In this document: piece after piece, positions 17,338 through 26,175 of the stretch
Layout of the letters: each line of letters opens with the position of its first letter
How positions within the stretch are numbered: position 1 is the stretch's first letter
DNA from: Chloroflexota bacterium
GTDB lineage: Bacteria > Chloroflexota > Anaerolineae > Anaerolineales > Villigracilaceae
Length of the DNA: 64,000 nucleotides
Assembly: GCA_013388685.1 (NCBI GenBank)
Contig: JACAET010000008.1
Location: forward strand, 17,067-81,066
Direction of reading: 5' to 3'
Notes under the pieces: generated by a model
Databases searched by the model: none
Told to the model about the DNA's origin: nothing
What the model saw: only the letters and a program-made list of their open reading frames with translations
Translations under genes and position numbers: made by a program

Positions 17338-18576
17338 ATGTCGAAAAGAACCCTCTTCATAGCAGGGGCGGCGATATTGACGCTGGCAGTCATACTTTTG
17401 CAGATTCCCGCCATCCACCAACGCGCGGCGTGGCGTTATGAAGTTGCAAAAACCTATCTCAGGAACATCCTCAACCCGGTCGGGGATGTTCCCACTGCCA
17501 TACCCAACCCGACGGATGTTGTGACCTCCACGCCGGTCTCGATTACGGAAACGGACGTTCCGGCGGCAGAGGACGGACGCGCGACAACCCCCTCGTCTAC
17601 GCCCGAACCGCTTCCGTTATCCGCCTTCCTTCCCTCTCCCGATTACGAAAAGCAGAGACCGAACAATTGCGGTCCCGCCGCGCTGGCGATGATGTTGCGC
17701 ATGTATGGATGGGACGGCACACAACTCGACATCTCCGAAATCATCAAACCTGTCAACGGCGATCGAAACGTCAACCCGGAAGAGATGGCATATTGGGTCC
17801 GCAATTACGCGGGATGGCTGCGCATCGAGTACCGCGTGGGCGGCGATCTCGAAACCCTCAAGCGATTGCTCGCGGCGGGCTATCCGGTCATCATCGAAGG
17901 CACCACCTCGTTGAATCCGGAAGACTCCGGCTGGGTCAACGACGACCTGTGGGCGGCGCATTATCTTCTCTTGACGGGTTACGACGACACAACCCGCACC
18001 TTCACCGCGCAAGACCCGTATCGCGGACCCGATAAAGCGGTGGAATACGAACGCCTTCTTGCGGAGTGGAAGCCCTTCAATTACTTGTACATGTTCATTT
18101 ACCTGCCCCAGGAGGAGGATGAACTTCGCGGACTGCTCGGCTCGAACTGGGACCCGAACCTGAATCGGCAAATCAGCCTTGCCGCCTCCGAAGCCGCCGC
18201 GGCAAACGACCCTTCCGACGCGTTCGCGTGGTTCAACCTGGGGAGCAATCTCGTATATTTCGAACGCTACGCGGAAGCGAACACCGCCTACGACAAGGCG
18301 CGTGAACTCGGACTGCCCCAACGCATGTTCCGCTACCAGTTCGGTCCGTTCATTGCCAATTTTCACACCCAGCGAACCGATGATCTGCTGGCGCTGACGG
18401 AATACGCTTTGCAGCGCACCGATATGTCGGAGGAGGCCTGGCTCTGGCACGGCTGGGCGCTGTATCGCAAAGGGGAGGGCGCCAAAGCGATCGAAGCTTG
18501 GCGCAGGGCGCTATCCATTCACCCCGGCTACGCGGATGCGTTGTATGCGTTGGGTTTTGTCGGCGCGTCGCCATGA
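17338..18576 (+). CDS. C39-like cysteine peptidase domain with C-terminal TPRs, membrane anchored
   Basis: 412 residues. One N-terminal membrane helix (7-24), a Thr/Pro-rich linker to about residue 98, then a Peptidase_C39_2-type domain: Cys111 in NNCGPAALAM, His208 in AAHYLLLTGYDD, and Asp226 in AQDPYRG as the likely third residue. Residues 270-405 form tetratricopeptide-like helices (AWFNLGSNLVYFERYAEA; AWLWHGWALYRKGEGAKA). It is probably an exported thiol peptidase or a peptidoglycan or peptide hydrolase. No ribosome site precedes the ATG; see the adjacent -10 box. It overlaps the next gene by ATGA. Confidence 0.8.
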   Translation: MSKRTLFIAGAAILTLAVILLQIPAIHQRAAWRYEVAKTYLRNILNPVGDVPTAIPNPTDVVTSTPVSITETDVPAAEDGRATTPSSTPEPLPLSAFLPSPDYEKQRPNNCGPAALAMMLRMYGWDGTQLDISEIIKPVNGDRNVNPEEMAYWVRNYAGWLRIEYRVGGDLETLKRLLAAGYPVIIEGTTSLNPEDSGWVNDDLWAAHYLLLTGYDDTTRTFTAQDPYRGPDKAVEYERLLAEWKPFNYLYMFIYLPQEEDELRGLLGSNWDPNLNRQISLAASEAAAANDPSDAFAWFNLGSNLVYFERYAEANTAYDKARELGLPQRMFRYQFGPFIANFHTQRTDDLLALTEYALQRTDMSEEAWLWHGWALYRKGEGAKAIEAWRRALSIHPGYADALYALGFVGASP

Positions 18577-19901
18577 AGGTACGGGGAATGAAAAAAAGCG
18601 CCGTCCTTTTTGCACTGTTGGTTTTCGTTTCCGCCTGTCAACCCGCGCCTGTGACGCCCGCTGCGGCGAGTCTCTCCCCTCCACCGGAGACATTGCCCGC
18701 CCCGGTTTCCACCGCCACCCACTGCCCCCCCACGCCGGTCTACACGGCGACCTCCACCCAGGCGGCACAACCCGACTACAACCGACGATTTCTCGACGCC
18801 ATCGGCGTTACCCCTGCAAGTTGCCTGCCGGATAAAACCGCCGACGACGTCGGCATTTACATCTATGATTTGACGCACGGGCGCGAACTGGTTTCGATCA
18901 ACGCGGATACGGCATTTCAATTTGCATCGGCTTTCAAGGGTCCGGCATTGGTATATTTCCTTTCGAACTGTCAGAAGTACTGGGATCCTTCCGACCCCGC
19001 CTGGGAGGCGTATTTTCGCGATCCGCGTTCCGTCCGCAACGCGTGGTATGTGAGCGACGCGTACAGGGAGGCGGTTGTTTCTTATTTGCCCGACGTCAAC
19101 AACTGGCGGAATATCGAAGCGTTTTTTACCCGAAACAGGGCGGTCAACAACGGCGGGGAAGGGGGTCCCATTGACCGGCGGTATTTCATCCTGCAACAGG
19201 TCTACAGAATGATCGCGTACAGCGGCAATGCCGATACGGCGGACGTGCTCCGGTTCGTCAATGAAAACTGTCTTTCCGATTCGCCGCCCGTTATCGAGGC
19301 GCGCTGCGGCGGTCCGAACGCCATCACCGCCTTCAACGCCTGGTTCTACGCATTTGCAGGAATTGACTACCGGGGCGATGAGCCTCGGCGGGGTCTGTAT
19401 AACTGGAATATCGTCTACGAAAAGGGCGAGAACGGAGAATGGGTCGGCACGCCGCTGTCTACGAACGGCTTCAAAGATGCGTGCGCGACTCAAACCGCCC
19501 TGTTGAATTGTCGTACCGGCGCGGCGGTCAAAAATGTGATGAGCCCGCGCGATTTTTTCCAGTTTTATCTTGCGTTATACACTCTGGAGGATACCTCGAC
19601 GCGGCGGAACGCTCTCGAACTTCTCAAAGTTGACCTGGAGGGTCCTGCGCGGGGAAATCTCAAGAACATGGCGAGAAACATGAACGCCGAAGCCATGAGC
19701 AAGAACGGCTATTATTATTATGGCGGACCCATTCTGGCGGATGCGGGCATCGTTCGTTATCGAGGTGTCTCGTTCGTGGTGGTCACGCTTTCCTACGACG
19801 CGCAGGATGCGATGGAAATCCTGTATGGGACGTATGTCAACGGCGCATTGAAGGGGGACGCCGGCTTGATCCAGTCCATGCTGGACGAGGTCACGCCGTA
19901 A
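18573..19901 (+). CDS. Beta-lactamase-like serine hydrolase, lipoprotein
   Basis: 442 residues from ATG 18573 (ATGA overlap); ATG 18588 (MKKSAV) is equally good as a lipoprotein start. The lipobox is SAC (Cys22), then a Thr/Pro linker. The class A beta-lactamase/PBP fold is shown by Ser119-A-F-Lys122, Ser217-G-Asn219, and Lys377-N-Gly379 in place of KTG. It is longer than class A enzymes. Likely a cell-wall or peptide hydrolase on the outside of the membrane rather than a resistance enzyme. It is translated together with the C39-like gene. Confidence 0.75.
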   Translation: MKVRGMKKSAVLFALLVFVSACQPAPVTPAAASLSPPPETLPAPVSTATHCPPTPVYTATSTQAAQPDYNRRFLDAIGVTPASCLPDKTADDVGIYIYDLTHGRELVSINADTAFQFASAFKGPALVYFLSNCQKYWDPSDPAWEAYFRDPRSVRNAWYVSDAYREAVVSYLPDVNNWRNIEAFFTRNRAVNNGGEGGPIDRRYFILQQVYRMIAYSGNADTADVLRFVNENCLSDSPPVIEARCGGPNAITAFNAWFYAFAGIDYRGDEPRRGLYNWNIVYEKGENGEWVGTPLSTNGFKDACATQTALLNCRTGAAVKNVMSPRDFFQFYLALYTLEDTSTRRNALELLKVDLEGPARGNLKNMARNMNAEAMSKNGYYYYGGPILADAGIVRYRGVSFVVVTLSYDAQDAMEILYGTYVNGALKGDAGLIQSMLDEVTP

Positions 19902-20015
19902 CGCGGTCTGGTTTGCGCGCTCGAAGCGGTTGCCCCATGCAACCCGCCCGAAAGCGGATATCCGATGCGGGATCGAAAACGCCGTTCAGCGCCCTCCGAC
20001 GAGTCCCTTCAGGCA

Positions 20016-20046
20016 AAGAAGCGCCGTCTCGGTGACGGCGCTTCTT
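20016..20046. terminator. Bidirectional terminator
   Basis: Perfect 13-bp stem AAGAAGCGCCGTC / GACGGCGCTTCTT with a 5-base loop, between the convergent serine hydrolase and aldolase genes. A-runs and T-runs at the stem ends allow it to act in both directions. Confidence 0.8.
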
Positions 20047-20070
20047 CTGATTCCGCGAAAGATCCAACCC

Positions 20071-21135
20071 TCACGCCACTGTGACGGTTTTATCCAAATA
20101 CACATCCTGGATGGTGTTGAGCAGCTTCACGCCCTCCGCCATCGGGCGCTGGAAGGCTTTGCGCCCGGAAATCAGCCCCATGCCGCCGGCGCGCTTGTTG
20201 ATGACCGCCGTCGCCGCGGCTTCGGCGAAGTCGTTCGCACCCGAGGCGCCGCCGCTGTTGATCAGCCCGATGCGCCCCATGTAATTGTTCGCCACCTGGT
20301 AGCGGCACAGGTCAATGGGGTGATCGCTGGTCAGGTCGCTGTAGATGCGCTTGTCGAGTTTGCCGTAGGAACTCTCGCCGGTATTCAGGGCAAGATAACC
20401 GCCGTTGTTTTCCGGCAGTTTCTGCTTGATGATGTCCGCTTCGAGCGTGACGCCGAGATGATTCGCCTGACCGGTCAGGTCTGCCGAGACGTGGTAATCC
20501 TTGTCCTTTTTGAAAGCAGGGTTGCGCAGGTAGCACCACAGGATGGTCGCCATGCCAAGTTGATGCGCGAGGGCAAAGGCTTCGGCAATTTCGATCAGTT
20601 CGCGGTGCGAGTCGTCCGATCCGAAGTAAATCGTCGCGCCGACCGCCGCCGCGCCCATGTCATACGCCTGCTCCACCGTGCCGAACAAAATCTGCTCGAA
20701 GTTGTTCGGGTAGGTCAGCAGTTCATTGTGGTTGATCTTGACGATGAACGGGATTTTGTGCGCGTACGTGCGGGACATGACACCCAGCACGCCGAAAGTC
20801 GAAGCGACGGCGTTGCACCCGCCCTCGATGGCGAGTTCGATGATCTTTTCCGGGTCGAAGTAATCGGGATTCTTGGCAAAACTGGCGCCGCCCGAGTGTT
20901 CGATACCCTGATCCACCGGCAGGATCGAGAGATACCCCGTCCCGCCGAGGCGGCCATGGTTGTACATTCGCTGCAGGTTGCCGAGCACGCGGTTGTTACG
21001 GTCGGACTGCGCAAAGATGCGGTCCACAAAATCGGGACCCGGCAAATGCAGGCGTTCTTTGGGAATTTTGGGCGAATTGAATCCAAGCAGGTGTTCCGCC
21101 TTATCGTCCAAAAGGGATTGAAGATCGGTCGTCAT
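20071..21135 (-). CDS. fbaB: Class I fructose-bisphosphate aldolase (FbaB/DhnA type)
   Basis: 354 residues. ATG at 21135 is chosen because AAGGAGAT lies 5 bases upstream. The enzyme cleaves fructose-1,6-bisphosphate to two triose phosphates by Schiff-base chemistry. [10 protein letters not shown] is the family signature, [10 protein letters not shown] the next strand, and [13 protein letters not shown] binds the phosphate. It is the bacterial long form, about 350 residues. It is transcribed alone, divergent from the coiled-coil gene at 21360 and ending at the shared terminator. Role: glycolysis and gluconeogenesis in the cytoplasm. Confidence 0.9.
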   Translation of the reverse strand: MTTDLQSLLDDKAEHLLGFNSPKIPKERLHLPGPDFVDRIFAQSDRNNRVLGNLQRMYNHGRLGGTGYLSILPVDQGIEHSGGASFAKNPDYFDPEKIIELAIEGGCNAVASTFGVLGVMSRTYAHKIPFIVKINHNELLTYPNNFEQILFGTVEQAYDMGAAAVGATIYFGSDDSHRELIEIAEAFALAHQLGMATILWCYLRNPAFKKDKDYHVSADLTGQANHLGVTLEADIIKQKLPENNGGYLALNTGESSYGKLDKRIYSDLTSDHPIDLCRYQVANNYMGRIGLINSGGASGANDFAEAAATAVINKRAGGMGLISGRKAFQRPMAEGVKLLNTIQDVYLDKTVTVA

Positions 21136-21246
21136 AGTGCATCTCCTTGACCGGCGTGCGTTCAAGCCGCCGATGATTTAATTTGGTTTCGATGAGGGTT
21201 TCACCCCAAAATGTCAGCCAGCCGCTCCGATGGAAAAGTTTATTTC

Positions 21247-21276
21247 TTGATTATAACCAGAAAGTACGGCTATAAT
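21247..21276 (+). promoter_or_regulatory. Promoter for the coiled-coil gene
   Basis: TTGATT (21247-21252), 18 bases, TATAAT (21271-21276). A TATAAT on the opposite strand (21257-21252) lies within the same region and may serve fbaB, so the 224-base gap looks like a divergent promoter. Confidence 0.6.
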
Positions 21277-21359
21277 GGGCTCGTGCGACAAAACCGAGGA
21301 GACCCCGTATATCCTCGTAGCGCCACAGCGCCATCTTCACCCTTCGACAGGAGACACCC

Positions 21360-21884
21360 ATGAACGATTTTTTTGAAAAAGTGACCAGCATGCAGGACCC
21401 GTTCAAAAAACTGGCGTCCTACATCCCCGGCTTTGGCGGATACGTGGAACGACAAAACCGGCGTGACGCCGACAAACTCCTGCGGGATACTGTCGCACGC
21501 CGCTTCGAGGAACAATGGAAACGCGCCTCTCAACTGCAGGAGGAGATGGTCGGCGGCGGCATGATCGCCTACGTGGACGACATGGAAAAAGCCGCCATTC
21601 AACTGCGCACCTTCATTGACCGCATCAGCAACGCGCCGCGCGGCTATTCCGGGCTGTTCGATGCCGTCAAAATCAACGAAAAGGAACTCGAAGCGATTTA
21701 CCAATTCGACGCGGCATTCTTCGACCTCGCCGAACAGGTGGCGCGCGCCAATGACAATGTGGAAGCCAGCATGGGAGACGAAGCCGCCCTGCCCGCTGCC
21801 ATCCGCAACCTCACCACGCTGGCGCGCCTTGCCAACGAAACCTACGATAAACGCACCGAAGCGGTGACGGGATCGAATTCATAG
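21360..21884 (+). CDS. Helical protein of unknown function
   Basis: 174 residues, not recognised. AGGAGACACCC precedes the ATG. The sequence is nearly all helical and charged, with stretches that could form coiled coils (RRFEEQWKRASQLQEEM; VDDMEKAAIQLRTFIDRI; FDLAEQVARANDNVE). It has no signal peptide or membrane segment, so it is cytoplasmic or membrane-associated. It lies 41 bases before the molybdenum hydroxylase genes and could share their transcript. Confidence 0.75.
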   Translation: MNDFFEKVTSMQDPFKKLASYIPGFGGYVERQNRRDADKLLRDTVARRFEEQWKRASQLQEEMVGGGMIAYVDDMEKAAIQLRTFIDRISNAPRGYSGLFDAVKINEKELEAIYQFDAAFFDLAEQVARANDNVEASMGDEAALPAAIRNLTTLARLANETYDKRTEAVTGSNS

Positions 21885-21925
21885 CAAAGCAAAGGCAGAA
21901 ACTCTCCGTTCCTGCCGAATCATCC

Positions 21926-23335
21926 ATGTGGCACACCTATATCAACGCAACTACAATTGACGAAACGCTGGCTGTGCTCGCCCAACAGGGGGAAGGCGCC
22001 CGCATTGTCGCAGGCGGCACAGACCTCATCCTCGAACTCGAACGCGGCGTCCGCAAAGGTATTTCCACCCTCATTGATGTAACGCGCATCCCCCGCCTCG
22101 ACCAGATTACCCTCGACGAAGACGGCATCATCCACCTGGGCGCGCTCGTCACCCACAACCAGTGCGTCGCCTCGAAACTCATCCGCGAGCGGGCGGCGCC
22201 TCTGGCGCGTGCAGCATGGGAGGTCGGCGCGCCGCAAATCCGCAACCGCGGCACGGTGGCCGGCAACCTCATCACCGCCTCGCCCGCCAACGACACCATC
22301 ACCCCGCTCATGGCGCTCGGCGCATCCGTCACCCTCGCTTCCACAAGCGGCACGCGCATCATTCCCTTCAAAGACTTTTACACCGGCGTCCGCAAAACGG
22401 TGATGCGACCGGATGAAATGCTCCTCGAAATTTCCTTCCCGGCGATGAAACCCACACAGCGTGGGACGTTCGTCAAGCTGGCTCTGCGCCGCGCTCAGGC
22501 GATCTCTGTGGTCAACGTTGCGGTCGTTCTGGACCTCGAAGCGGATACCGTTAAATCAGCCTCGATTACGCTGGGAGCCGTTGCCCCCACCATCATCCAC
22601 GCCCCCGAAGCCGAAGCCTGGCTGGCAGGCAAAGCGCTGACCGACGAGGTCATCGAGGAAGCCGCCCGCCTGACGATGGAAGCCTCCCGCCCGATTGACG
22701 ACATCCGCGGTTCCGCCGCCTACCGCCGCGAAATGGTGCGCGTGTGCACCCGGCGCGGGCTGAGGTCACTGCGCGAGGGGGAGACTCAGGCACAGGTCCC
22801 GGAAGATGCGGTGCTGTTGTGGGGACATCCGTTGGAAGTCGAACGTCAACGATCGGAATTTCCCACCAGTTCCATCGAGACGACAGTCAACGGAAGAAAA
22901 TACACCGTCAACAGTGGGCATGATAAAACCCTGCTGAGATTTCTGCGCGAAGACCTCGGCTTGACCGGCACGAAGGAAGGCTGCGCCGAGGGGGAATGCG
23001 GCGCCTGCACCGTGTTTCTGGACGGCAAGGCTGTGATGGCCTGTCTCGTCCCTGCGCCGCGCGCGCACGGTGCCGAGATTGTCACGGTGGAAGGTCTTGC
23101 CCAGGAGGGCAATTTGCATCCTGTACAGGAGGTATTTGTGCTGGATGGCGCGGTGCAATGCGGGTATTGCACGCCAGGCTTTGTCATGTCGGCAGTGAAA
23201 CTGCTGGAGGAAAAGCAAAATCCATCGAGAGGCGAGATCGAACAAGCCATTACCGGCAACCTATGTCGTTGCACGGGTTATTACAAAATCGTGCAGGCGA
23301 TCGAACATGCGGTCGAGATACAGGAAAAGAGGTGA
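21926..23335 (+). CDS. Molybdenum hydroxylase FAD subunit fused to the 2Fe-2S subunit (CoxM-CoxS type)
   Basis: 469 residues. Residues 1-170 are the FAD-binding domain (VAGGTDLILELERG; GAPQIRNRGTVAGNLITASPAND), 175-285 the FAD C-terminal domain, and about 312-465 a complete 2Fe-2S subunit. The cysteine motifs are GCAEGECGACTVFLDGKA and, for the second cluster, QCGYCTPGF with LCRCTGYYK. In most enzymes these are two proteins; here one gene joins them. It passes electrons from the Mo centre made by the gene at 23937 to FAD. Xanthine dehydrogenase-like; substrate unknown. Confidence 0.9.
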   Translation: MWHTYINATTIDETLAVLAQQGEGARIVAGGTDLILELERGVRKGISTLIDVTRIPRLDQITLDEDGIIHLGALVTHNQCVASKLIRERAAPLARAAWEVGAPQIRNRGTVAGNLITASPANDTITPLMALGASVTLASTSGTRIIPFKDFYTGVRKTVMRPDEMLLEISFPAMKPTQRGTFVKLALRRAQAISVVNVAVVLDLEADTVKSASITLGAVAPTIIHAPEAEAWLAGKALTDEVIEEAARLTMEASRPIDDIRGSAAYRREMVRVCTRRGLRSLREGETQAQVPEDAVLLWGHPLEVERQRSEFPTSSIETTVNGRKYTVNSGHDKTLLRFLREDLGLTGTKEGCAEGECGACTVFLDGKAVMACLVPAPRAHGAEIVTVEGLAQEGNLHPVQEVFVLDGAVQCGYCTPGFVMSAVKLLEEKQNPSRGEIEQAITGNLCRCTGYYKIVQAIEHAVEIQEKR

Positions 23336-23338
23336 GCT

Positions 23339-23758
23339 ATGGGTAAATATGGCACCCGCTTGAAAAAGACCTCCATGCCCAAGCGGGACAAGGTCAATCC
23401 TTATATGCGCGGAATCGGATGTCTTTTGATGTTGATCGTACCGGTTTTCAGTTACGGCGTTGGCGACCTTCTGGCGAGCCGCCGGTTTGGATATCAGGTC
23501 ATACCGCCGCAGTGGTACGATACCATCACCTTTCCGCCCATCTTCAACGCCCTCCCCGGTCTCAGGGGTATCCTGAATTATCTTGAGAGTCTTCCCCACT
23601 TTCCGGCGACACTGGCTCTTACCGTTGTGGTGATGGTATTGGTGGGCGGGATTTTGTCGGTCATCTTCGGATGGTTGTATTCGCTGTTGGCTCCCTCGCC
23701 GTACGGACCGATGGATATTCCGCCGCCCCGCGTCAAAACCAGGAAATACAAACGCTAG
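23339..23758 (+). CDS. Small membrane protein of unknown function
   Basis: 139 residues, starting 3 bases after the FAD/Fe-S gene. Two membrane helices (about 24-46 and 92-114) flank an outside loop rich in Pro and aromatic residues; both ends are basic (MPKRDK; KTRKYKR). I do not recognise a family. Its position between the two hydroxylase subunits suggests shared expression. A role in the enzyme is possible, but it could simply be a passenger. Confidence 0.7.
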   Translation: MGKYGTRLKKTSMPKRDKVNPYMRGIGCLLMLIVPVFSYGVGDLLASRRFGYQVIPPQWYDTITFPPIFNALPGLRGILNYLESLPHFPATLALTVVVMVLVGGILSVIFGWLYSLLAPSPYGPMDIPPPRVKTRKYKR

Positions 23759-23768
23759 ATAGTCCGAA

Positions 23769-23919
23769 CATCATTCGACGCGCAGGAGACGTTTTCCCCG
23801 GCGTTTGCCCGCCATTGCGAAGCATCCCCGAAGCGAAGCGGAGCGGGAGGGCAGGTGCAACGTCCCCGTCGGCGCACGAGAACGCCGACTGTGCCCATGG
23901 ATTTCTAAAACCATACGAT
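23769..23919 (+). repeat. Dispersed MITE-like repeat (copy B)
   Basis: About 150 bases, matching the inverse of 53519-53669 at both ends: CATCATTCGACGCGCAGGAG at the left and ATGGATTTCTAAAACCATAC at the right. It contains a 7-bp hairpin GTCGGCG...CGCCGAC (23868-23889). It fills the gap before the large hydroxylase subunit. Confidence 0.8.
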
Positions 23920-23936
23920 TGAACACGTAGAGGAAC

Positions 23937-26165
23937 ATGACCACTTATAACAATATTGGCAGATCCCTTGCGCGGGTGGATGCACGCGGCAAAGTGACCG
24001 GTGAAACGCCCTACTCCGGCGATCTTTCGATGCCGGGCATGTTGCACATGAAGGTTTTGTTTGCGGGGCGTCCGCATGCCCGTATCAAATCCATTGACAC
24101 CCGCAAAGCGGAAGCCGCCCCCGGCGTGGCGGCGGTGTTCACAGCGAAGGATGTGCCGGTCAACGAGTATGGCTTGCAGTGGCAGGATCAACCCGTCCTG
24201 TGCGGACCCACCCTCACCCCATCTCCTCTTCCTGAGGGAGAGGGGCAAGGGGTGAGAGGCGCGGATGTGGTCCGGTTTGTGGGGGATCAGGTGGCAATTG
24301 TCGTGGCGGAAAGCGAAGCACAGGCGGCGGCGGCGGCGAGGTTGATCGAGGTCGAATATGAGGATCTGCCCGTGGTCACCGATCCGCTGGAGGCGATGAA
24401 ACCCGGCGCGCCGCGCGTCCACGAAGAGATTGGAGATTCCAACATCTGTGTCCATTACAAAATCCGCAAAGGGAATGTGGAGGAGGCGTTTGCCAGGGCG
24501 GATGTCATCGTCGAAAGCGAGTATCGCACGCCCGTGCAGGAACACGCTTACCTGCAACCGGAGGCAGGGCTGGCATATATTGACGACGAGGGGCGCGTGA
24601 CGGTGGTCTGCGGCGGGCAGTGGACACACGAAGACCAGGAACAAATCGCCCACGCGTTGAACCTGCCGTTGGAACAGGTGCGCGTGATTTACCCTGCCAT
24701 TGGCGGAGCGTTTGGCGGGCGCGAGGATATGTCGGTGCAGATCATCCTGGCGCTGGCGGCGTGGAAACTGCGCAGGCCGGTGCGCGTCATCTGGTCGCGG
24801 CAGGAGTCCATCATCGGGCATGGCAAGCGGCATCCGGTGGTCTTGCGCGCCAGGTGGGGCGCCACCAAAGAGGGCAAGGTCATCGCCATCGAGAACGAAA
24901 TCATCGGGGACGCCGGCGCTTATATGTACACCACCAACAAAGTGCTGGGCAATTCCACCATCACTTCAACAGGACCCTACTTCATCCCCAACGTCAAGAC
25001 GGATGTGTACGGCGTTTATACCAACAACGTCCCTTCTGCGGCGTTTCGCGGGTTCGGCGCGCCGCAGGCGTTGTTCATGGCAGAAATGCAAATGAATAAA
25101 CTTGCCGAAAAACTCGGCATGGACCCGGTGGAGTTCCGCCTGAAGAACGCCTTGAAAGATGGCGACACCATGGGCGTAGGCACACCTTCGCCCAGTCCCG
25201 TCAGTGTGATTCAGTGCATCGAGGCGGCGCGAGACAGGTTCGGTTGGACGACCAGCCCTTACCCCAACCCTCTCCCAAAGGGAGAGGGGAGCGTCATCCG
25301 TGGTCAAGGTTTTGCGGCTGGCTTCAAGAACATCGGCTTTTCGTTCGGTTATCAGGAAAATTGCTGGGCAAAGATCGAACTGCGCGGCAAGGCAGAAGTG
25401 GACGAAGCGATTCTCTATCACGCCAGCGCGGAGGTTGGGCAGGGCACGCACACGGTCATGACGCAAATGGCGGCGGAGGCGCTGGGCATCCCGCTGGAAA
25501 AAGTGCGGCTGGTGGCTTCGGATACGGCAGTGACCAACACTTCCGGCTCGGTCTCCGCCTCGCGCATGACCTTCATGTCTGGCAACGCCATTCGCGGCGC
25601 GGCGGAGATTGCGCTCAAAAAATGGAAAGCGGAGGAGCGCCCTGCGGTAGGCGAGTTCAAATATCTCGCGCCGCGCACGACCAACTTCGAGCCTGAGACC
25701 GGCTACTCCACACCCAACTTCGCGTATGCCTGGGTTGCCCAAGCCGCCGAAGTGGAAGTGGATACCGAAACCGGTCACGTGCGCGTCGTGCGCCTCGTCT
25801 CTGCCGACGACGTGGGGCAGGCGATCAACCCCGCCCTTGTGCAGGGACAGGTGGAAGGCGCGGTCGTGCAGGCACAGGGATACGCCATTCAGGAAGAGTA
25901 CAAGACGAAAAACGGCTATGTCCTCACCGATCAACTCAGCACCTACCTCATCCCCACGGTGCTCGATATTCCCGAAAAGGTCGAGACTGTCCTCGTCGAA
26001 GTGCCGGACCCGAACGGACCCTGGGGGGCGCGCGGGGTGGGCGAGCTTCCCTACCTGCCTGTTGCTCCCGCCATTGCCGCGGCGATCCACGATGCCACCG
26101 GCGTGTGGATTGATGAATTCCCCTTCACACCGGAGCGCGTTCTGCGGTCGCTGGGGAAGATTTAA
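23937..26165 (+). CDS. Molybdenum hydroxylase large (molybdopterin-binding) subunit, xanthine dehydrogenase-like
   Basis: 742 residues. It has the expected Mo-site segments: GAFGGRED, AFRGFGAPQ near residue 370 (the xanthine dehydrogenase form, not the AYRCSFR of CO dehydrogenase), GQGTHTVMTQM, and GARGVGELP, whose Glu matches the catalytic base. With the fused FAD/Fe-S subunit it makes a complete hydroxylase. Two stretches are foreign to the family and encoded by palindromic repeats: about residues 92-108 (SPLPEGEG) and 441-455 (NPLPKGEG). Both lie in loops and keep the frame. Confidence 0.88.
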   Translation: MTTYNNIGRSLARVDARGKVTGETPYSGDLSMPGMLHMKVLFAGRPHARIKSIDTRKAEAAPGVAAVFTAKDVPVNEYGLQWQDQPVLCGPTLTPSPLPEGEGQGVRGADVVRFVGDQVAIVVAESEAQAAAAARLIEVEYEDLPVVTDPLEAMKPGAPRVHEEIGDSNICVHYKIRKGNVEEAFARADVIVESEYRTPVQEHAYLQPEAGLAYIDDEGRVTVVCGGQWTHEDQEQIAHALNLPLEQVRVIYPAIGGAFGGREDMSVQIILALAAWKLRRPVRVIWSRQESIIGHGKRHPVVLRARWGATKEGKVIAIENEIIGDAGAYMYTTNKVLGNSTITSTGPYFIPNVKTDVYGVYTNNVPSAAFRGFGAPQALFMAEMQMNKLAEKLGMDPVEFRLKNALKDGDTMGVGTPSPSPVSVIQCIEAARDRFGWTTSPYPNPLPKGEGSVIRGQGFAAGFKNIGFSFGYQENCWAKIELRGKAEVDEAILYHASAEVGQGTHTVMTQMAAEALGIPLEKVRLVASDTAVTNTSGSVSASRMTFMSGNAIRGAAEIALKKWKAEERPAVGEFKYLAPRTTNFEPETGYSTPNFAYAWVAQAAEVEVDTETGHVRVVRLVSADDVGQAINPALVQGQVEGAVVQAQGYAIQEEYKTKNGYVLTDQLSTYLIPTVLDIPEKVETVLVEVPDPNGPWGARGVGELPYLPVAPAIAAAIHDATGVWIDEFPFTPERVLRSLGKI
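24210..24259. repeat. In-frame palindromic repeat (SPLPxGEG family, copy 1)
   Basis: CCTCACCCC...GGGAGAGGGGC...GGGGTGAGAGG, an imperfect palindrome inside the large hydroxylase subunit. It encodes about 17 extra residues between two conserved blocks without breaking the frame. Confidence 0.8.
25256..25290. repeat. In-frame palindromic repeat (SPLPxGEG family, copy 2)
   Basis: CCTTACCCCAACCCTCTCCC-AAA-GGGAGAGGGG inside the same subunit, encoding NPLPKGEG in a variable loop. Same family as 24210, 26290, 35336 and 42848. Confidence 0.8.
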
Positions 26166-26175
26166 CCGTGTCCCC

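Noticed and set aside
18573..19901. Antibiotic-resistance beta-lactamase
   Set aside because: The fold motifs are present, but KTG reads KNG, the protein is longer than class A enzymes, and it is co-translated with a peptidase-like gene; a resistance role is not supported.
19930..21150. Plus-strand open frame of 406 codons over the aldolase
   Set aside because: Fully antisense to fbaB, which has a clear family match and ribosome site; the plus frame resembles nothing.
21926..26165. Aerobic CO dehydrogenase (coxMSL)
   Set aside because: The Mo-site loop is AFRGFGAPQ, the xanthine dehydrogenase form, and not AYRCSFR.
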